NCBI GenBank assembly: GCA_024639185.1
Contig: JAHEIW010000013.1
Location: 1 to 62,984, forward strand
Length of the DNA stretch: 62,984 nucleotides
Direction of reading: 5' to 3'
Source: Deltaproteobacteria bacterium
Lineage (GTDB): Bacteria > Desulfobacterota > Desulfobacteria > Desulfobacterales > JAHEIW01
A program made the translations under genes and the position numbers. Shown here one piece after another: positions 44,358 through 52,755 of this stretch. The notes below the pieces were generated by a model. It worked only from the letters and a program-made list of their open reading frames with translations. It was not told where the DNA came from and did no database searches. The first letter of the stretch is position 1. Each line of letters begins with the position of its first letter.

Positions 44358-45095
44358 ATGAATCCTGATGTGGATCAGCTGGAATCAATTTCTACTGACT
44401 TGATCGATGCGCTGCGCCCCTTAAAATTCGGGCCGCCCATCAGTCATGTTTACAATCCCCTTGAATACGCCCGGGAATCTTTAAAGCAATATCACACAAA
44501 ATTTGCCTCCGTTCCCAAGGAGGTATTGTTTCTGGGGATGAATCCAGGACCCTGGGGCATGGCTCAGACCGGTATTCCCTTTGGCGAAATCCAGTCCGTT
44601 AGAAACTGGATGAAGATTCAGGCCCCGGTTGGCTCTCCTGAAAAAACACATCCTAAAAGACCGGTGCTGGGTTTTGCCTGCACCAAAAGAGAAGTCAGCG
44701 GTCAACGGCTCTGGGGGTGGGCTCAAAAAAAGTATAGTACACCCGGTCGATTTTTCAAGCGCTTTTTTGTAGCCAACTACTGCCCCCTGATTTTCATTGA
44801 AACCAGCGGGCGCAACCGGACACCGGACCAAATTCGGGTGGCCGAACGCAGGCCGTTGCTGGAAATATGCGACCGGGCCCTTAAGCGCACCATCGAATAT
44901 TTTAAGCCGCGCTATGTCGTGGGTGTCGGCAAATTCGCAGAAAAGCGTGCAAAAATTGTCCTGGGGCAGCACAACGTAAAAATCGGCATGATTGCCCACC
45001 CGTCTCCTGCCAACCCGCAGGCCAATCGCGGGTGGGAGCCGTTGATTGAAAAGCAGCTTGCAGAGCTGGGAATCAAAATCGGTTCAAATAAATAG
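44358..45095 (+). CDS. SMUG-type uracil-DNA glycosylase
   Basis: 245 residues from ATG 44358; a GTG at 44325 would add 11 residues and cannot be excluded because neither start has a strong ribosome site. It removes uracil and oxidised pyrimidines from DNA. The motif EVLFLGMNPGPWGMAQTG near 54-71 is the SMUG1 active-site loop, CTKREVSGQRLWGWA near 104 matches the family centre, and the C-terminal AHPSPANPQANRGW holds the catalytic-side His. The family was first known in animals, and bacterial members exist. It is cytoplasmic. A repeat element lies just downstream. Confidence 0.92.
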   Translation: MNPDVDQLESISTDLIDALRPLKFGPPISHVYNPLEYARESLKQYHTKFASVPKEVLFLGMNPGPWGMAQTGIPFGEIQSVRNWMKIQAPVGSPEKTHPKRPVLGFACTKREVSGQRLWGWAQKKYSTPGRFFKRFFVANYCPLIFIETSGRNRTPDQIRVAERRPLLEICDRALKRTIEYFKPRYVVGVGKFAEKRAKIVLGQHNVKIGMIAHPSPANPQANRGWEPLIEKQLAELGIKIGSNK

Positions 45096-45240
45096 ATGGA
45101 GTAATGGAGTGTTGGAGCAATTACTATTTCGGAATGCAGATTGCGGATTTCGGATTTTTGACGCCTCGTTCCTTTGATCTTTTAAATCTGCAATCCGCAA
45201 TTGCTTTTTTTGCAGTACTCCAGTACTCCAGCACTCCGGT
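45095..45240. repeat. Inverted heptad-type repeat, GGAGTAA/TACTCCA and GCAGATTGCGGAT words
   Basis: The left arm (45095-45158) repeats GGAGTAATGGAGTG-like words then GCAGATTGCGGATTTCGG. The right arm (45183-45239) holds AATCTGCAATCCGCAATT and then CAGTACTCCAGTACTCCAGC, the complement in mirrored order. It begins at the stop of the glycosylase gene and ends before the lipoprotein start. Confidence 0.75.
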
Positions 45241-45255
45241 ATCAAGATAAATTTT

Positions 45256-45837
45256 ATGACTTGTAACCTTAAATATATCACCGCCCTCATTATACTGACA
45301 AGCCTGCTGGGGTGCGCCACCGCCAACGTTTATTATCCGGGCAAAAATTCGGCCGATCTCGCAGCAGTGGAACAGCAAGCAAAGGCCCAGGAATACTGGG
45401 AAAATATAAAACGGCTTGAGTGGGAACTTACTGCGCTGGGTCCTGCGGTTGATCCGCTAGAGGCCCGGCGGGCAGCTGAAACCGCCATCCGTGAGTCGGC
45501 GATTCTGGCCGAAGAATATCAACTGATGCGTCCGGCGGTGGCCCATAATTTATTGATCGCTATCAGTATTAAAGATCGTGGGCTGTGCTATCAGTGGGCA
45601 GAGGATCTGATGAAACGTCTTGAAGCACTTGAGCTAAAAACCTTTCAGCTCCACTGGGCGGTGGCGTATCGCGGCAGCAACCTGCGCGAACACAACTGCG
45701 TGGTGATCACCGCTGCCGGGCAACCCTTTTCGAAAGGCATCCTGTTCGATCCCTGGCGGCATTCGGGGAACCTTTACTGGACGCCGGTTGTCAAAGATAG
45801 CTATCCGTGGGAGATCCTGCCGCCTACCCAATGGTGA
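45256..45837 (+). CDS. Hypothetical lipoprotein
   Basis: 193 residues, ATG 45256 with little ribosome-site signal. The lipobox LTSLLGCAT gives Cys20 as the anchor after a hydrophobic signal. The rest is helical then mixed, with a segment AVAYRGSNLREHNCVVITAAGQPF near 140 and a C-terminal DPWRHSGNLYWTPVVKDSYPWEILP. The segment SNLREHNCVVI followed by DPWRHSG has the Asn/His/Cys spacing sometimes seen in cysteine-protease-like or transglutaminase-like folds, but this is not firm. It is envelope-located. A short AT-rich gap and then the threonine-dehydratase-like gene follow. Confidence 0.72.
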   Translation: MTCNLKYITALIILTSLLGCATANVYYPGKNSADLAAVEQQAKAQEYWENIKRLEWELTALGPAVDPLEARRAAETAIRESAILAEEYQLMRPAVAHNLLIAISIKDRGLCYQWAEDLMKRLEALELKTFQLHWAVAYRGSNLREHNCVVITAAGQPFSKGILFDPWRHSGNLYWTPVVKDSYPWEILPPTQW

Positions 45838-45928
45838 AGGCCGGTTGAGGAATTTGAGACAACCGATTTTCTGAGTATGTATACCCCAGCTCGAAGAATG
45901 TTGAGCGAAATATCAGGTACCCAATTTT

Positions 45929-46897
45929 ATGTCACAACCACCCAAGGATATGTTTGAACGCATTCAGGCCGCTAAAAGGCGTATCAGCAGCCAGGCCCAT
46001 GTCACCCCGGTTATGACATCAGGCACGCTCGATAAAAGAGTGGGCGCAGCGGTCTTTCTGAAGTGTGAAAATTATCAGCGCGTGGGCGCCTTTAAATTCA
46101 GAGGGGCATACAATGCCATGTCCCGGCTCTCCGAAAAAGATCGCAAGCGTGGTGTTATTACGCATTCTTCCGGAAATCACGCCCAGGCCATCGCTCTGGT
46201 CGGGCGGCTATTGGGCGTGCAAACAACCATCGTCATGCCGCAAGATGCGCCGGCCATTAAACGCGCCGCCACGGCAGCGTACGGAGCCACCATTGTTGAA
46301 TATGACCCCGTCAAAAGCACCCGCGAAAAAATTTCCCATGATCTTAAATCGAAGCACGGTTACAAGCTGATCCCTCCCTATGATCACATCGATATCGTTG
46401 CCGGACAGGGAACCGCAGCACTTGAGATTTTCGATCAGGTCGAATCGCTGGACGCCCTGCTGGTGCCGTGCGGCGGTGGTGGTTTGCTGAGCGGCTCGGC
46501 CATTGCGGCGAAAGGAATGAATCCCACCTGCCGGATCATCGGCATAGAACCGCAATTGGCCGACGATGCCACCCGCTCCTTTCAAACCGGCAAACTGCAC
46601 ACCGTCAAAAATCCCCCGACCATCGCTGATGGGACCCGCACGCCCTCCTTGGGGGAAAAAGTCACCTTCCCGCTGATCCTTAAACATGTGGATGATATGA
46701 AAACCGTCTCGGAAGCAGCGATTATCGCAGCCGTTCAATTCCTATTTTATCGCATGAAGCTGGTCGTTGAGCCATCGGGCGCTCTGGGAGTGGCAGCGCT
46801 TTTAAGCGGCAGCGTAAAGCCACAGGGACGCGTGGGTGTCATCCTCAGCGGCGGCAATATCGACGGCCCCACCATGAAGATGATTCTGGACGCCTAA
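45929..46897 (+). CDS. Threonine dehydratase / serine racemase-like PLP enzyme
   Basis: 322 residues, ATG 45929. Fold-type II PLP enzyme: AFKFRGAYNAM near 51 contains the Schiff-base Lys, SSGNHAQAIAL near 76 binds the substrate carboxylate, and PCGGGGLLSG near 177 holds the PLP phosphate. At about 320 residues it is the short IlvA/serine-racemase form without the C-terminal regulatory ACT domains, so it is either a catabolic threonine/serine dehydratase or a serine racemase. It is cytoplasmic. It is followed by an MFS transporter after 110 bases on the same strand. The product cannot be settled by sequence alone. Confidence 0.92.
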   Translation: MSQPPKDMFERIQAAKRRISSQAHVTPVMTSGTLDKRVGAAVFLKCENYQRVGAFKFRGAYNAMSRLSEKDRKRGVITHSSGNHAQAIALVGRLLGVQTTIVMPQDAPAIKRAATAAYGATIVEYDPVKSTREKISHDLKSKHGYKLIPPYDHIDIVAGQGTAALEIFDQVESLDALLVPCGGGGLLSGSAIAAKGMNPTCRIIGIEPQLADDATRSFQTGKLHTVKNPPTIADGTRTPSLGEKVTFPLILKHVDDMKTVSEAAIIAAVQFLFYRMKLVVEPSGALGVAALLSGSVKPQGRVGVILSGGNIDGPTMKMILDA

Positions 46898-47006
46898 GTA
46901 CGTTGCAAAATTTTGACGGGGAGCCTATATTCGAATAAAGATCTTGATCATTATCGGATTCTGAAGGAACAACGGTGTAAATCATTGTTACAAAAGGAAG
47001 GGGTTC

Positions 47007-48299
47007 ATGATCCAACCTATGGCATCCGCAAAACCTTCCGCTTACCGCTGGGTCGTCTTCTGTCTGCTGGCCTTTGGTTATCTGTTGGTATACTTTCACC
47101 GGCTCTGCCCCGCGGTGGTGGCCCTGGACATGCAAACCGACCTCCAAACCAGCGGCGCTTTGCTGGGTTTTTTGGCAGCCGCTTATTTTTATCCATACGC
47201 CTTGATGCAGCTGCCTTCAGGCCTGCTTTCCGACTCCTGGGGCCCGCGCAAAACCATCACTGTCTTTTTCGCACTGGCCGGAGCCGCTTCCATTTTTTTG
47301 GGCATGGTCGATTCACTGGGATTGGCAATCCTGGCTCGTATCCTGGTGGGATTGGGTGTAGCGATGCTTTTTGTACCCACCATGAAAGTAATGACCCATT
47401 GGTTCAAACCTGAAGAATTCGCCCGCATGACCGGAATACTTATGGCTGTTGGCGGCCTGGGCGCGTATACAGCTTCCAGGCCACTGGCCTGGTTAAGTGA
47501 CATCTTGGGCTGGCGGGGTAGCTTCGTGGTCATCGGAGCCGTCACCCTGGCAGTGGCGGTGGCGATTTGGTTCCTGGTGCGCAATACGCCCCAGGACAAG
47601 GGACTTCCAGCGGTTAACCCATCGGCTAAGGGCAATACCGGAAAGACCGAGACGATCGGTCTGGCCCAGGGCATGAAGATGGTGCTTTCCTCGGGGTCAT
47701 TCTGGATTCTGGCGTCTTGGTTTTTCTTTTCCTTTTGTATATTTTTCAGCTTTGGGGGGCTTTGGGGCGGACCCTACCTGATGCACGTCTATGGTCTTAG
47801 CAAAGCTGAGGCCGGCAACATACTCGGTATGCTGGCCCTGGCCATGATAGTGGGGAGTCCTTTTTTAAGCTGGCTGTCAGACAAGGTATTTCGCTCTCGA
47901 AAGAAGGTCATTGTCCTGGCTGCGATCATTACGCTGGGCCTTACAATTCCACTGGCCTTCTTTACCGATGCAATGAACCGGCCAGCCCTGTATCTCCTGT
48001 GCTTCCTTCTGGGATTGTTCAACAGCGCCGTGGTGGTGGTGGCCTTCACTTCGGCTAAGGAATTGTTTCCGGTTGAAATTGCTGGCACCTCAGTGGGATT
48101 GGCGAATCTATTTCCCTTCCTGGGGGGTGCGGTGGCACCTCCAATTATAGGGGCCATTTTAGAGGCCCAGGAAAAAACCGGTATAGGGTACTCTGCCCAG
48201 GCGTACTCCAAGGCTTTTTTGTTATACTTTTTATTTGCCTTAATCGCTTTGGGGTTTGCGTGCTTTATCACTGAGACCATGGAAATCACCTCTGATTAA
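47007..48299 (+). CDS. MFS transporter
   Basis: 430 residues, ATG 47007 with AAGGAAGGGG upstream. About twelve hydrophobic segments in two six-helix halves. The loop after TM2 contains GLLSDSWGPRKT, the MFS motif A, and a long cytoplasmic loop (PQDKGLPAVNPSAKGNTGKTE) separates the halves. The pattern (FHRLCPAVVALDM near 32 and LGMLALAMIVGSPFLSWLSDKVF near 275) resembles the glycerol-3-phosphate/nitrate-type or hexuronate-type transporters, but the substrate is not evident. It is inner membrane. It may be co-transcribed with the upstream threonine dehydratase. Confidence 0.9.
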   Translation: MIQPMASAKPSAYRWVVFCLLAFGYLLVYFHRLCPAVVALDMQTDLQTSGALLGFLAAAYFYPYALMQLPSGLLSDSWGPRKTITVFFALAGAASIFLGMVDSLGLAILARILVGLGVAMLFVPTMKVMTHWFKPEEFARMTGILMAVGGLGAYTASRPLAWLSDILGWRGSFVVIGAVTLAVAVAIWFLVRNTPQDKGLPAVNPSAKGNTGKTETIGLAQGMKMVLSSGSFWILASWFFFSFCIFFSFGGLWGGPYLMHVYGLSKAEAGNILGMLALAMIVGSPFLSWLSDKVFRSRKKVIVLAAIITLGLTIPLAFFTDAMNRPALYLLCFLLGLFNSAVVVVAFTSAKELFPVEIAGTSVGLANLFPFLGGAVAPPIIGAILEAQEKTGIGYSAQAYSKAFLLYFLFALIALGFACFITETMEITSD

Positions 48300-48554
48300 T
48301 TCATCCAAATAGTTGCGATATCATATATCCAGGCAATCGTTTAAATAACATACCGATCTCAATCACGTCATAATAGAAATCTTCGACCTCTGTCCACTGG
48401 CCTTTAGCTGCTGCCACTTACAGTCACAAGTCGAAACGCGCCATCCACAACACAAAACTCAGAAACTATTGACTTAAAGATCGTCGTGCCTAGCTTTTTG
48501 GATATTCAATTTACATAAATCACGCACATTCGCGGGTAAATAGGGAGATCTCAG

Positions 48555-49205
48555 ATGAGCTTACAGGCACAACTTGATGAATATAAGGCAAATTTTAAGC
48601 AAACGGCCCCGGCCGATGTCCAAAAGACGATGCATCAGGCCGCTGAAGAACTGCGAAACTCGGGGATCCTGGAGCGGACCCCGAAAATAGGTGCCAAAGC
48701 ACCGTATTTCACACTGGAAAACGCCGAAGGCCGGCAGGTGCAATCAGAAGATATCCTCTCGCAACGGACCATGGTCCTGACCTTTTACCGCGGGCGCTGG
48801 TGACCCTATTGCAATATTGAGCTGGAGGCTCTGCAAAGCTATATGGCCAGGTTTAATGCGCTGGGAGCAAATCTGGTAGCCATATCACCCCAGATGACCA
48901 AATTCAGCCGCACCTTAAAAAAATCCAAAAAACTGACATTTGAAATTCTCGGTGATCCGGGCAATCAGGTTGCCCGTCAATTCGGACTGGTGCATAGCGT
49001 ACCGGAATATTTGCGACCCGTTTATCTGCAGTTCGGCATTGACCTGCCTCGATATAACGCAGACGATTCGTGGACACTACCCCTGGCGGCCCGATTCATT
49101 ATTGACCGGGAAGCGGTTATAAGATACGCAGAAACCGATACCGATTATCGGGTAAGGCCCGAACCGCAACAGACACTCAAGGCACTGGAGGCTCTACAAA
49201 CCTGA
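48555..49205 (+). CDS. Selenocysteine-containing peroxiredoxin-like protein (UxxC)
   Basis: 216 residues read through TGA 48801-48803 as selenocysteine 83, ATG 48555 with GGGAGATCTC upstream. Before the TGA the frame gives GAKAPYFTLENAEGR and TMVLTFYRGRW; after it PYCNIELEALQSYM and a full thioredoxin-fold C-terminal half (VRPEPQQTLKALEAL). In cysteine homologues this position reads RGxWCPYCN, so the TGA replaces the peroxidatic-type Cys of a CxxC pair. A hairpin at 48810-48835 sits at SECIS distance. The family reduces peroxides or acts as a redox relay. It is cytoplasmic. Without readthrough both halves would be non-functional. Confidence 0.9.
48810..48835 (+). promoter_or_regulatory. Bacterial SECIS-like hairpin in the peroxiredoxin-like gene
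   Basis: Seven bases after the UGA, TGCA and GAGC form the 5' side of a hairpin that pairs with GCTC and TGCA on the 3' side; the apical loop is TGGAG, about 22 bases past the UGA. Bacterial SECIS elements lie directly downstream of UGA with a loop in this range carrying G/U residues read by SelB. A five-base one-sided bulge lies in the stem. Confidence 0.75.
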
Positions 49206-49524
49206 ACCAGGAACGCGCTGGCGATCTTTTATATGCTCATTAATTTTCATGCAAACATCATCCATTAACTGAATTTTGCACGAGTTGGAGGCTTTCATAC
49301 GCAAGGCACTTAAGGACGAGGTTATAGTCTGCTATGCCTCGTTCTTAATAACGCAGCAGATGGAAGCCTCCGGCTTGCCCATAGGGTGAAAATTAATGAG
49401 ACTAAATGGTTATTATCCGTAGATGCTGATGGATAATTGAGTTTACTTGACTTATTTGCATAATTGATTACAAAAAAAATAAATATCGTTTCTCAGCAAT
49501 TTTCATGCAAAATTCAGACAAAAA
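49206..49524. repeat. Intergenic region with long cruciform-type hairpin (49287-49371)
   Basis: GGAGGCTTTCAT at 49287-49298 pairs with ATGGAAGCCTCC at 49360-49371 with one wobble, and TTAAGGACGAGG at 49310-49321 pairs with CCTCGTTCTTAA at 49337-49348 with one wobble. This gives a long two-part hairpin with a small internal loop. A direct repeat ATTTTCATGCAAA flanks it (near 49243 and 49500). No cobalamin riboswitch motif is recognised, although the downstream gene is a cobalamin adenosyltransferase. No gene lies here. Confidence 0.65.
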
Positions 49525-50091
49525 ATGAAAATTTATACCGGCACAGGAGACAAAGGCAAAACCAGCTTATTCAGCGGAGATCGCATATCAAAAGCGGATG
49601 CCCAGATCGACGCCTATGGTGATCTGGATGAGCTCAACTCGATCCTGGGCGCCCTCGCCGCCCATCTTGCCACCGAAGAAAAACGGGTTGCCGAGCTGCA
49701 GCAGATTCAATCAGACCTCCTGCAGGCCGGCGCCTGGCTGGCCACCCGCCCGGATTCCAGCGCAACTGATTCACTGCGGGAAGTAACTACGGATCAAATT
49801 CACTTTTTAGAAAATGCGATTGACCGCTACGAAAAGGAATTACCACAGCTGAATGCCTTTATCCTGCCGGGCGGCCATATTACCGCTGCCTGGGCCCACC
49901 TGGCGCGCACGGTTTGCCGCCGCTGTGAGCGTAAAGCGGTATCGCTTATCACCCAGTCAATGAAATCACAGGTAACCGAACCGTATCAGCACCTGTTGGT
50001 CTATTTAAATCGACTGTCGGATTACCTGTTTGTGCTGGCCCGCCACTGCAATCGGATTCATGGCATTGCCGATAAACCTTGGAAATTGTAA
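49525..50091 (+). CDS. pduO: PduO-type ATP:cob(I)alamin adenosyltransferase
   Basis: 188 residues, ATG 49525. It converts cob(I)alamin and ATP into adenosylcobalamin, the cofactor for mutases and dehydratases. The N-terminal ATP loop is IYTGTGDKGKTSLFSGDRI at 3-21, and the conserved middle (YGDLDELNSILGAL near 32) and C terminus (YLNRLSDYLFVLARHCN near 160) match the PduO family of trimeric adenosyltransferases. Twenty-odd C-terminal residues end KPWKL. It is followed after only 13 bases by a flavin/NAD(P)H-type reductase gene that could supply the cob(II)alamin reduction step. Confidence 0.93.
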   Translation: MKIYTGTGDKGKTSLFSGDRISKADAQIDAYGDLDELNSILGALAAHLATEEKRVAELQQIQSDLLQAGAWLATRPDSSATDSLREVTTDQIHFLENAIDRYEKELPQLNAFILPGGHITAAWAHLARTVCRRCERKAVSLITQSMKSQVTEPYQHLLVYLNRLSDYLFVLARHCNRIHGIADKPWKL

Positions 50092-50104
50092 GGTCGGTTC
50101 AAAT

Positions 50105-50764
50105 TTGAAAACCAAAGTTGCAACCCATTCGGCCGTATTGCTCAAACGAAAATGGCTTTCGCACAAATCATTTGAAATCATGATCAGCAGCCCGCCGGGA
50201 TTTCAATTTGAACCCGGACAACGGGTCGGCCTGAGTATGGGCGGACACACCAGAGACTATTCCATTGTTTCAGCGCCGCAAGAAGCAGAGCTCATTTTTT
50301 GTATCCGCAGTGTAGCCGGCGGCAAGTTATCCACTCTTCTGAGCGTTGCCGACATGGGTGCCCCTGTCTCCGTTTACGGCCCCCACGGGTATTTTACTTT
50401 CAGGTCCACTACCCGTTCGGCGGTGTTCGTGGCGACCGGCACCGGCATCGCACCCTTCTGCTCGATGACCCGATCGGGGATCTCCAATTTTACGTTGCTG
50501 CATGGTGTCCGTCGACAAGAAGATCTCTATTATGCGAACCAATTTCAGCAAAACGCCCATGAATATGTCCCCTGTCTGACGGCGGCCGATCCGTTACCGC
50601 AAAAGGCCTTTAAAGGAAAGGTTACTGCATATCTTGAACGGCATTTGCCTTCCGGTGCATATGATTTTTATCTTTGCGGCCGGCAGGAGATGATTCGCGA
50701 TGCCACCCTGCTCATCGATGAGCGATTTCCCGATTCTCTGGTGTACACCGAGATCTTCTATTAA
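50105..50764 (+). CDS. FAD/NAD(P)H reductase domain protein (ferredoxin-NADP-reductase-like)
   Basis: 219 residues from TTG 50105, chosen because AAGGTCGG lies 6-13 bases upstream and the FNR domain starts right after; the earlier in-frame ATG 50030 lies inside pduO. FAD motif TRDYSIVSAP near 51 (RxYS), loop VATGTGIAPFCSM near 113, then a nicotinamide-side YLCGRQEM near 199. It has no iron-sulfur domain. Together with PduO it could reduce cob(II)alamin for adenosylation; otherwise it is a general electron-transfer flavin reductase. It is cytoplasmic. Confidence 0.85.
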   Translation: MKTKVATHSAVLLKRKWLSHKSFEIMISSPPGFQFEPGQRVGLSMGGHTRDYSIVSAPQEAELIFCIRSVAGGKLSTLLSVADMGAPVSVYGPHGYFTFRSTTRSAVFVATGTGIAPFCSMTRSGISNFTLLHGVRRQEDLYYANQFQQNAHEYVPCLTAADPLPQKAFKGKVTAYLERHLPSGAYDFYLCGRQEMIRDATLLIDERFPDSLVYTEIFY

Positions 50765-50770
50765 CAAAAT

Positions 50771-50992
50771 GGTTCAAGGTTCAACGTTCAAAGGTTCATA
50801 GGTTAGAAATACCTGGGATAAGGAATGGCGAATCGATCAAAGTAAGGTCGCTTTCTGCTCCTATTAGAAACCTAGCATATATTATCATCCTTTAGGAAGC
50901 GGGAGTTGACGACCTTGAGGATGGGCTCCCAAACCTCGGAACTTCTGAACCCTGAACCTTTGAACCCTGAACCTTTGAACCTTTGAACCGGG
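50771..50992. repeat. Inverted heptad-type repeat, GGTTCAA/TGAACCT word
   Basis: The left arm (50771-50806) iterates GGTTCAAGGTTCAACG words; the right arm (50930-50990) iterates TTCTGAACCCTGAACC and TTTGAACC words. A 120-base non-coding centre separates them. It lies between the reductase and the GalT-like gene, and no gene is recognised in it. Confidence 0.75.
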
Positions 50993-51079
50993 TGATTGAG
51001 GCCTGAAAAAGTAAGTATTGATCTCCAGGCTTTTTCTAGCTAACTTAGCTCTACGACTAATTGAATAAAAGGAGGCGGT

Positions 51080-52102
51080 ATGAAGTTTGAAGCCATTGAG
51101 CGCGAAACTGTTATTCTCGATCCCAACAACAACATGGAGCGCAAATCCATCCCGAGTGAAATCCGTAAAGACCCACTTACCGGCAGGACCTCGCGTATCT
51201 GTCATTTCATGCCCTTAAAATGGGAAAAACCGGATTTCGACCAACTGGTGGCCGGAACCCAGGAATACTGCCCCTTTTGCCCGGACAAGGTCATGAAAGT
51301 CACCCCGTGTTTCCCGGAGGATATCGTGCCCGAAGGTCGCATGGTTTTAGACGATAAAGTACTGTTTCCCAACATCGCCCCATACGACAGCCTGGGCGCC
51401 TGCGCCACCTTCAGCGGTCAGCATTTTATTCCCATGACCGATATTGCCCCCGGACACATTGTGGATGCTTTTCGTCTGGCGATCCAATTTTTTCAGCGGG
51501 TTGAAGACATGCAACATCCGGAATCCGTATACCACCTGATTAACTGGAACTATATGCCCGCATCCGGCAGCTCGCTCATTCACCCGCATTTACAGGTATT
51601 TGCCTCTGCCTACGCACCCAATTTATTACACGAAGAGCTGAGCTGCGCCAAAACGTACTACCAGCAGCAGGGAACCAATTACTGGGATGATCTGGTTAAT
51701 ACGGAAAAAGCCGAAGGCCGGCGGTTTCTGGGCCGAATCGGCCGCACCAGCTGGCTGACTGTATATGCACCCCTTGGGGTCGCCGGAGATATAATCGCGG
51801 TTGTCGACTCGGCAAAATGTACGCTGGATCTGACCGCTGAAGATATTGAAGATTTGGCCCAGGGGCTCACAAATTTGATGAGCGCCTATGACAAAATGGG
51901 CGTCTACAATTTTAACATGAACTTTTTCCCCGGTGCCAGCGGGGATGACCACGCACGCTTTCATCTCGTGTTTTCACCACGTACCTTTTTCAACCAGGCC
52001 CTGGGCACACCGGATGTCGGTGCCTTGCGCAATCTCTACAATGAAGGTATCTGTATGGCGTTTCCGGAGGAAATCAACGAAAAGCTGAAACCCGAATTTT
52101 AA
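51080..52102 (+). CDS. galT: GalT-like HIT-superfamily nucleotidyltransferase
   Basis: 340 residues, ATG 51080 with AAGGAGG upstream. The N-terminal IRKDPLTGRT near 28 and CPFCPDKV near 72 (zinc) match galactose-1-phosphate uridylyltransferase, which swaps UMP between UDP-glucose and galactose-1-phosphate. The active-site region reads GSSLIHPHLQVF, so the catalytic tripeptide is HPHLQ rather than the canonical HPHGQ/HPHPQ. The C-terminal half holds the second HIT repeat with a DHARFHLVFSP stretch. It is cytoplasmic. A nitroreductase gene follows after 15 bases. The changed residue leaves the sugar substrate open. Confidence 0.82.
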   Translation: MKFEAIERETVILDPNNNMERKSIPSEIRKDPLTGRTSRICHFMPLKWEKPDFDQLVAGTQEYCPFCPDKVMKVTPCFPEDIVPEGRMVLDDKVLFPNIAPYDSLGACATFSGQHFIPMTDIAPGHIVDAFRLAIQFFQRVEDMQHPESVYHLINWNYMPASGSSLIHPHLQVFASAYAPNLLHEELSCAKTYYQQQGTNYWDDLVNTEKAEGRRFLGRIGRTSWLTVYAPLGVAGDIIAVVDSAKCTLDLTAEDIEDLAQGLTNLMSAYDKMGVYNFNMNFFPGASGDDHARFHLVFSPRTFFNQALGTPDVGALRNLYNEGICMAFPEEINEKLKPEF

Positions 52103-52117
52103 AGAAGGAGCACCACT

Positions 52118-52696
52118 ATGGAATTTAAGGAAGTTGTCAAGGCCAGAAGAAGTTGCCGCGCATATGAATCCGATCCCGTCCCCCAGGATCAATTGACCGC
52201 CATCCTGGAAGCCGGCCAGTGGGCGCCAAGTCCCCTGCATGCCCTGCCCTGGGAATATATTGTCGTCACCGATGCCGGGGTTAAAGCGAAAATCAGAGAG
52301 ATTTCTGAAGCAGCCAAACAGGCGGTCCTCGACGGCGGCGGACCCGGATTTGCAGCCAAATATCCAATGGATTTTTTGGAACAGGCGCCCGTATTGATCG
52401 TCGTGGTGTTTGATCCGACGAAGAAAGGATTAGGAGATTTTTTTAACCAGAAATTCGGAGCCATACAGGCCGTTTCCACCTGCGTTCAAAACATAATGCT
52501 GGCGGCTGCGGAATACGGACTGGGCTCTTTGTTTTTTACCTGGTTTGATCCTGAAAAAATGCAACCGGTTTTAAATATCCCCGAAAACCTTGAAATTGCA
52601 GCCATCATTCCGATTGGAAAACCCAAAGGTGAGGTAAAAGCACCACCCCGCAAGGAGGCCAGAATTCACCACGAGGAATTCAGTGCTTCCGAATAG
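52118..52696 (+). CDS. Nitroreductase-family FMN protein
   Basis: 192 residues, ATG 52118 with AAGGAGCACC upstream. FMN-binding nitroreductase: starts FKEVVKARRSCRAYESDPV with the Arg pair for the FMN phosphate near 10, has EAGQWAPSPLHALPWEYIVV near 33, and ends with PIGKPKGEVKAPPRK near 166. Family members reduce nitro groups, quinones or free flavins with NAD(P)H. It is cytoplasmic, dimeric in relatives. It directly follows the GalT-like gene and is probably in the same unit. Substrate unknown. Confidence 0.9.
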   Translation: MEFKEVVKARRSCRAYESDPVPQDQLTAILEAGQWAPSPLHALPWEYIVVTDAGVKAKIREISEAAKQAVLDGGGPGFAAKYPMDFLEQAPVLIVVVFDPTKKGLGDFFNQKFGAIQAVSTCVQNIMLAAAEYGLGSLFFTWFDPEKMQPVLNIPENLEIAAIIPIGKPKGEVKAPPRKEARIHHEEFSASE

Positions 52697-52755
52697 AGCT
52701 GTTTTGGCGTGTAGATCGATTGGAGCGTGGATGGGTTGGCACCCAGGTGATGGCG

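Noticed and set aside
49206-49524. A cobalamin riboswitch upstream of pduO
   Set aside because: No B12-box-like core sequence was recognised; the hairpin there is a simple two-part palindrome.
50771-50992. GGTTCAA runs as tRNA T-arms
   Set aside because: They repeat at a 7-base step with no acceptor, D or anticodon stem around them.
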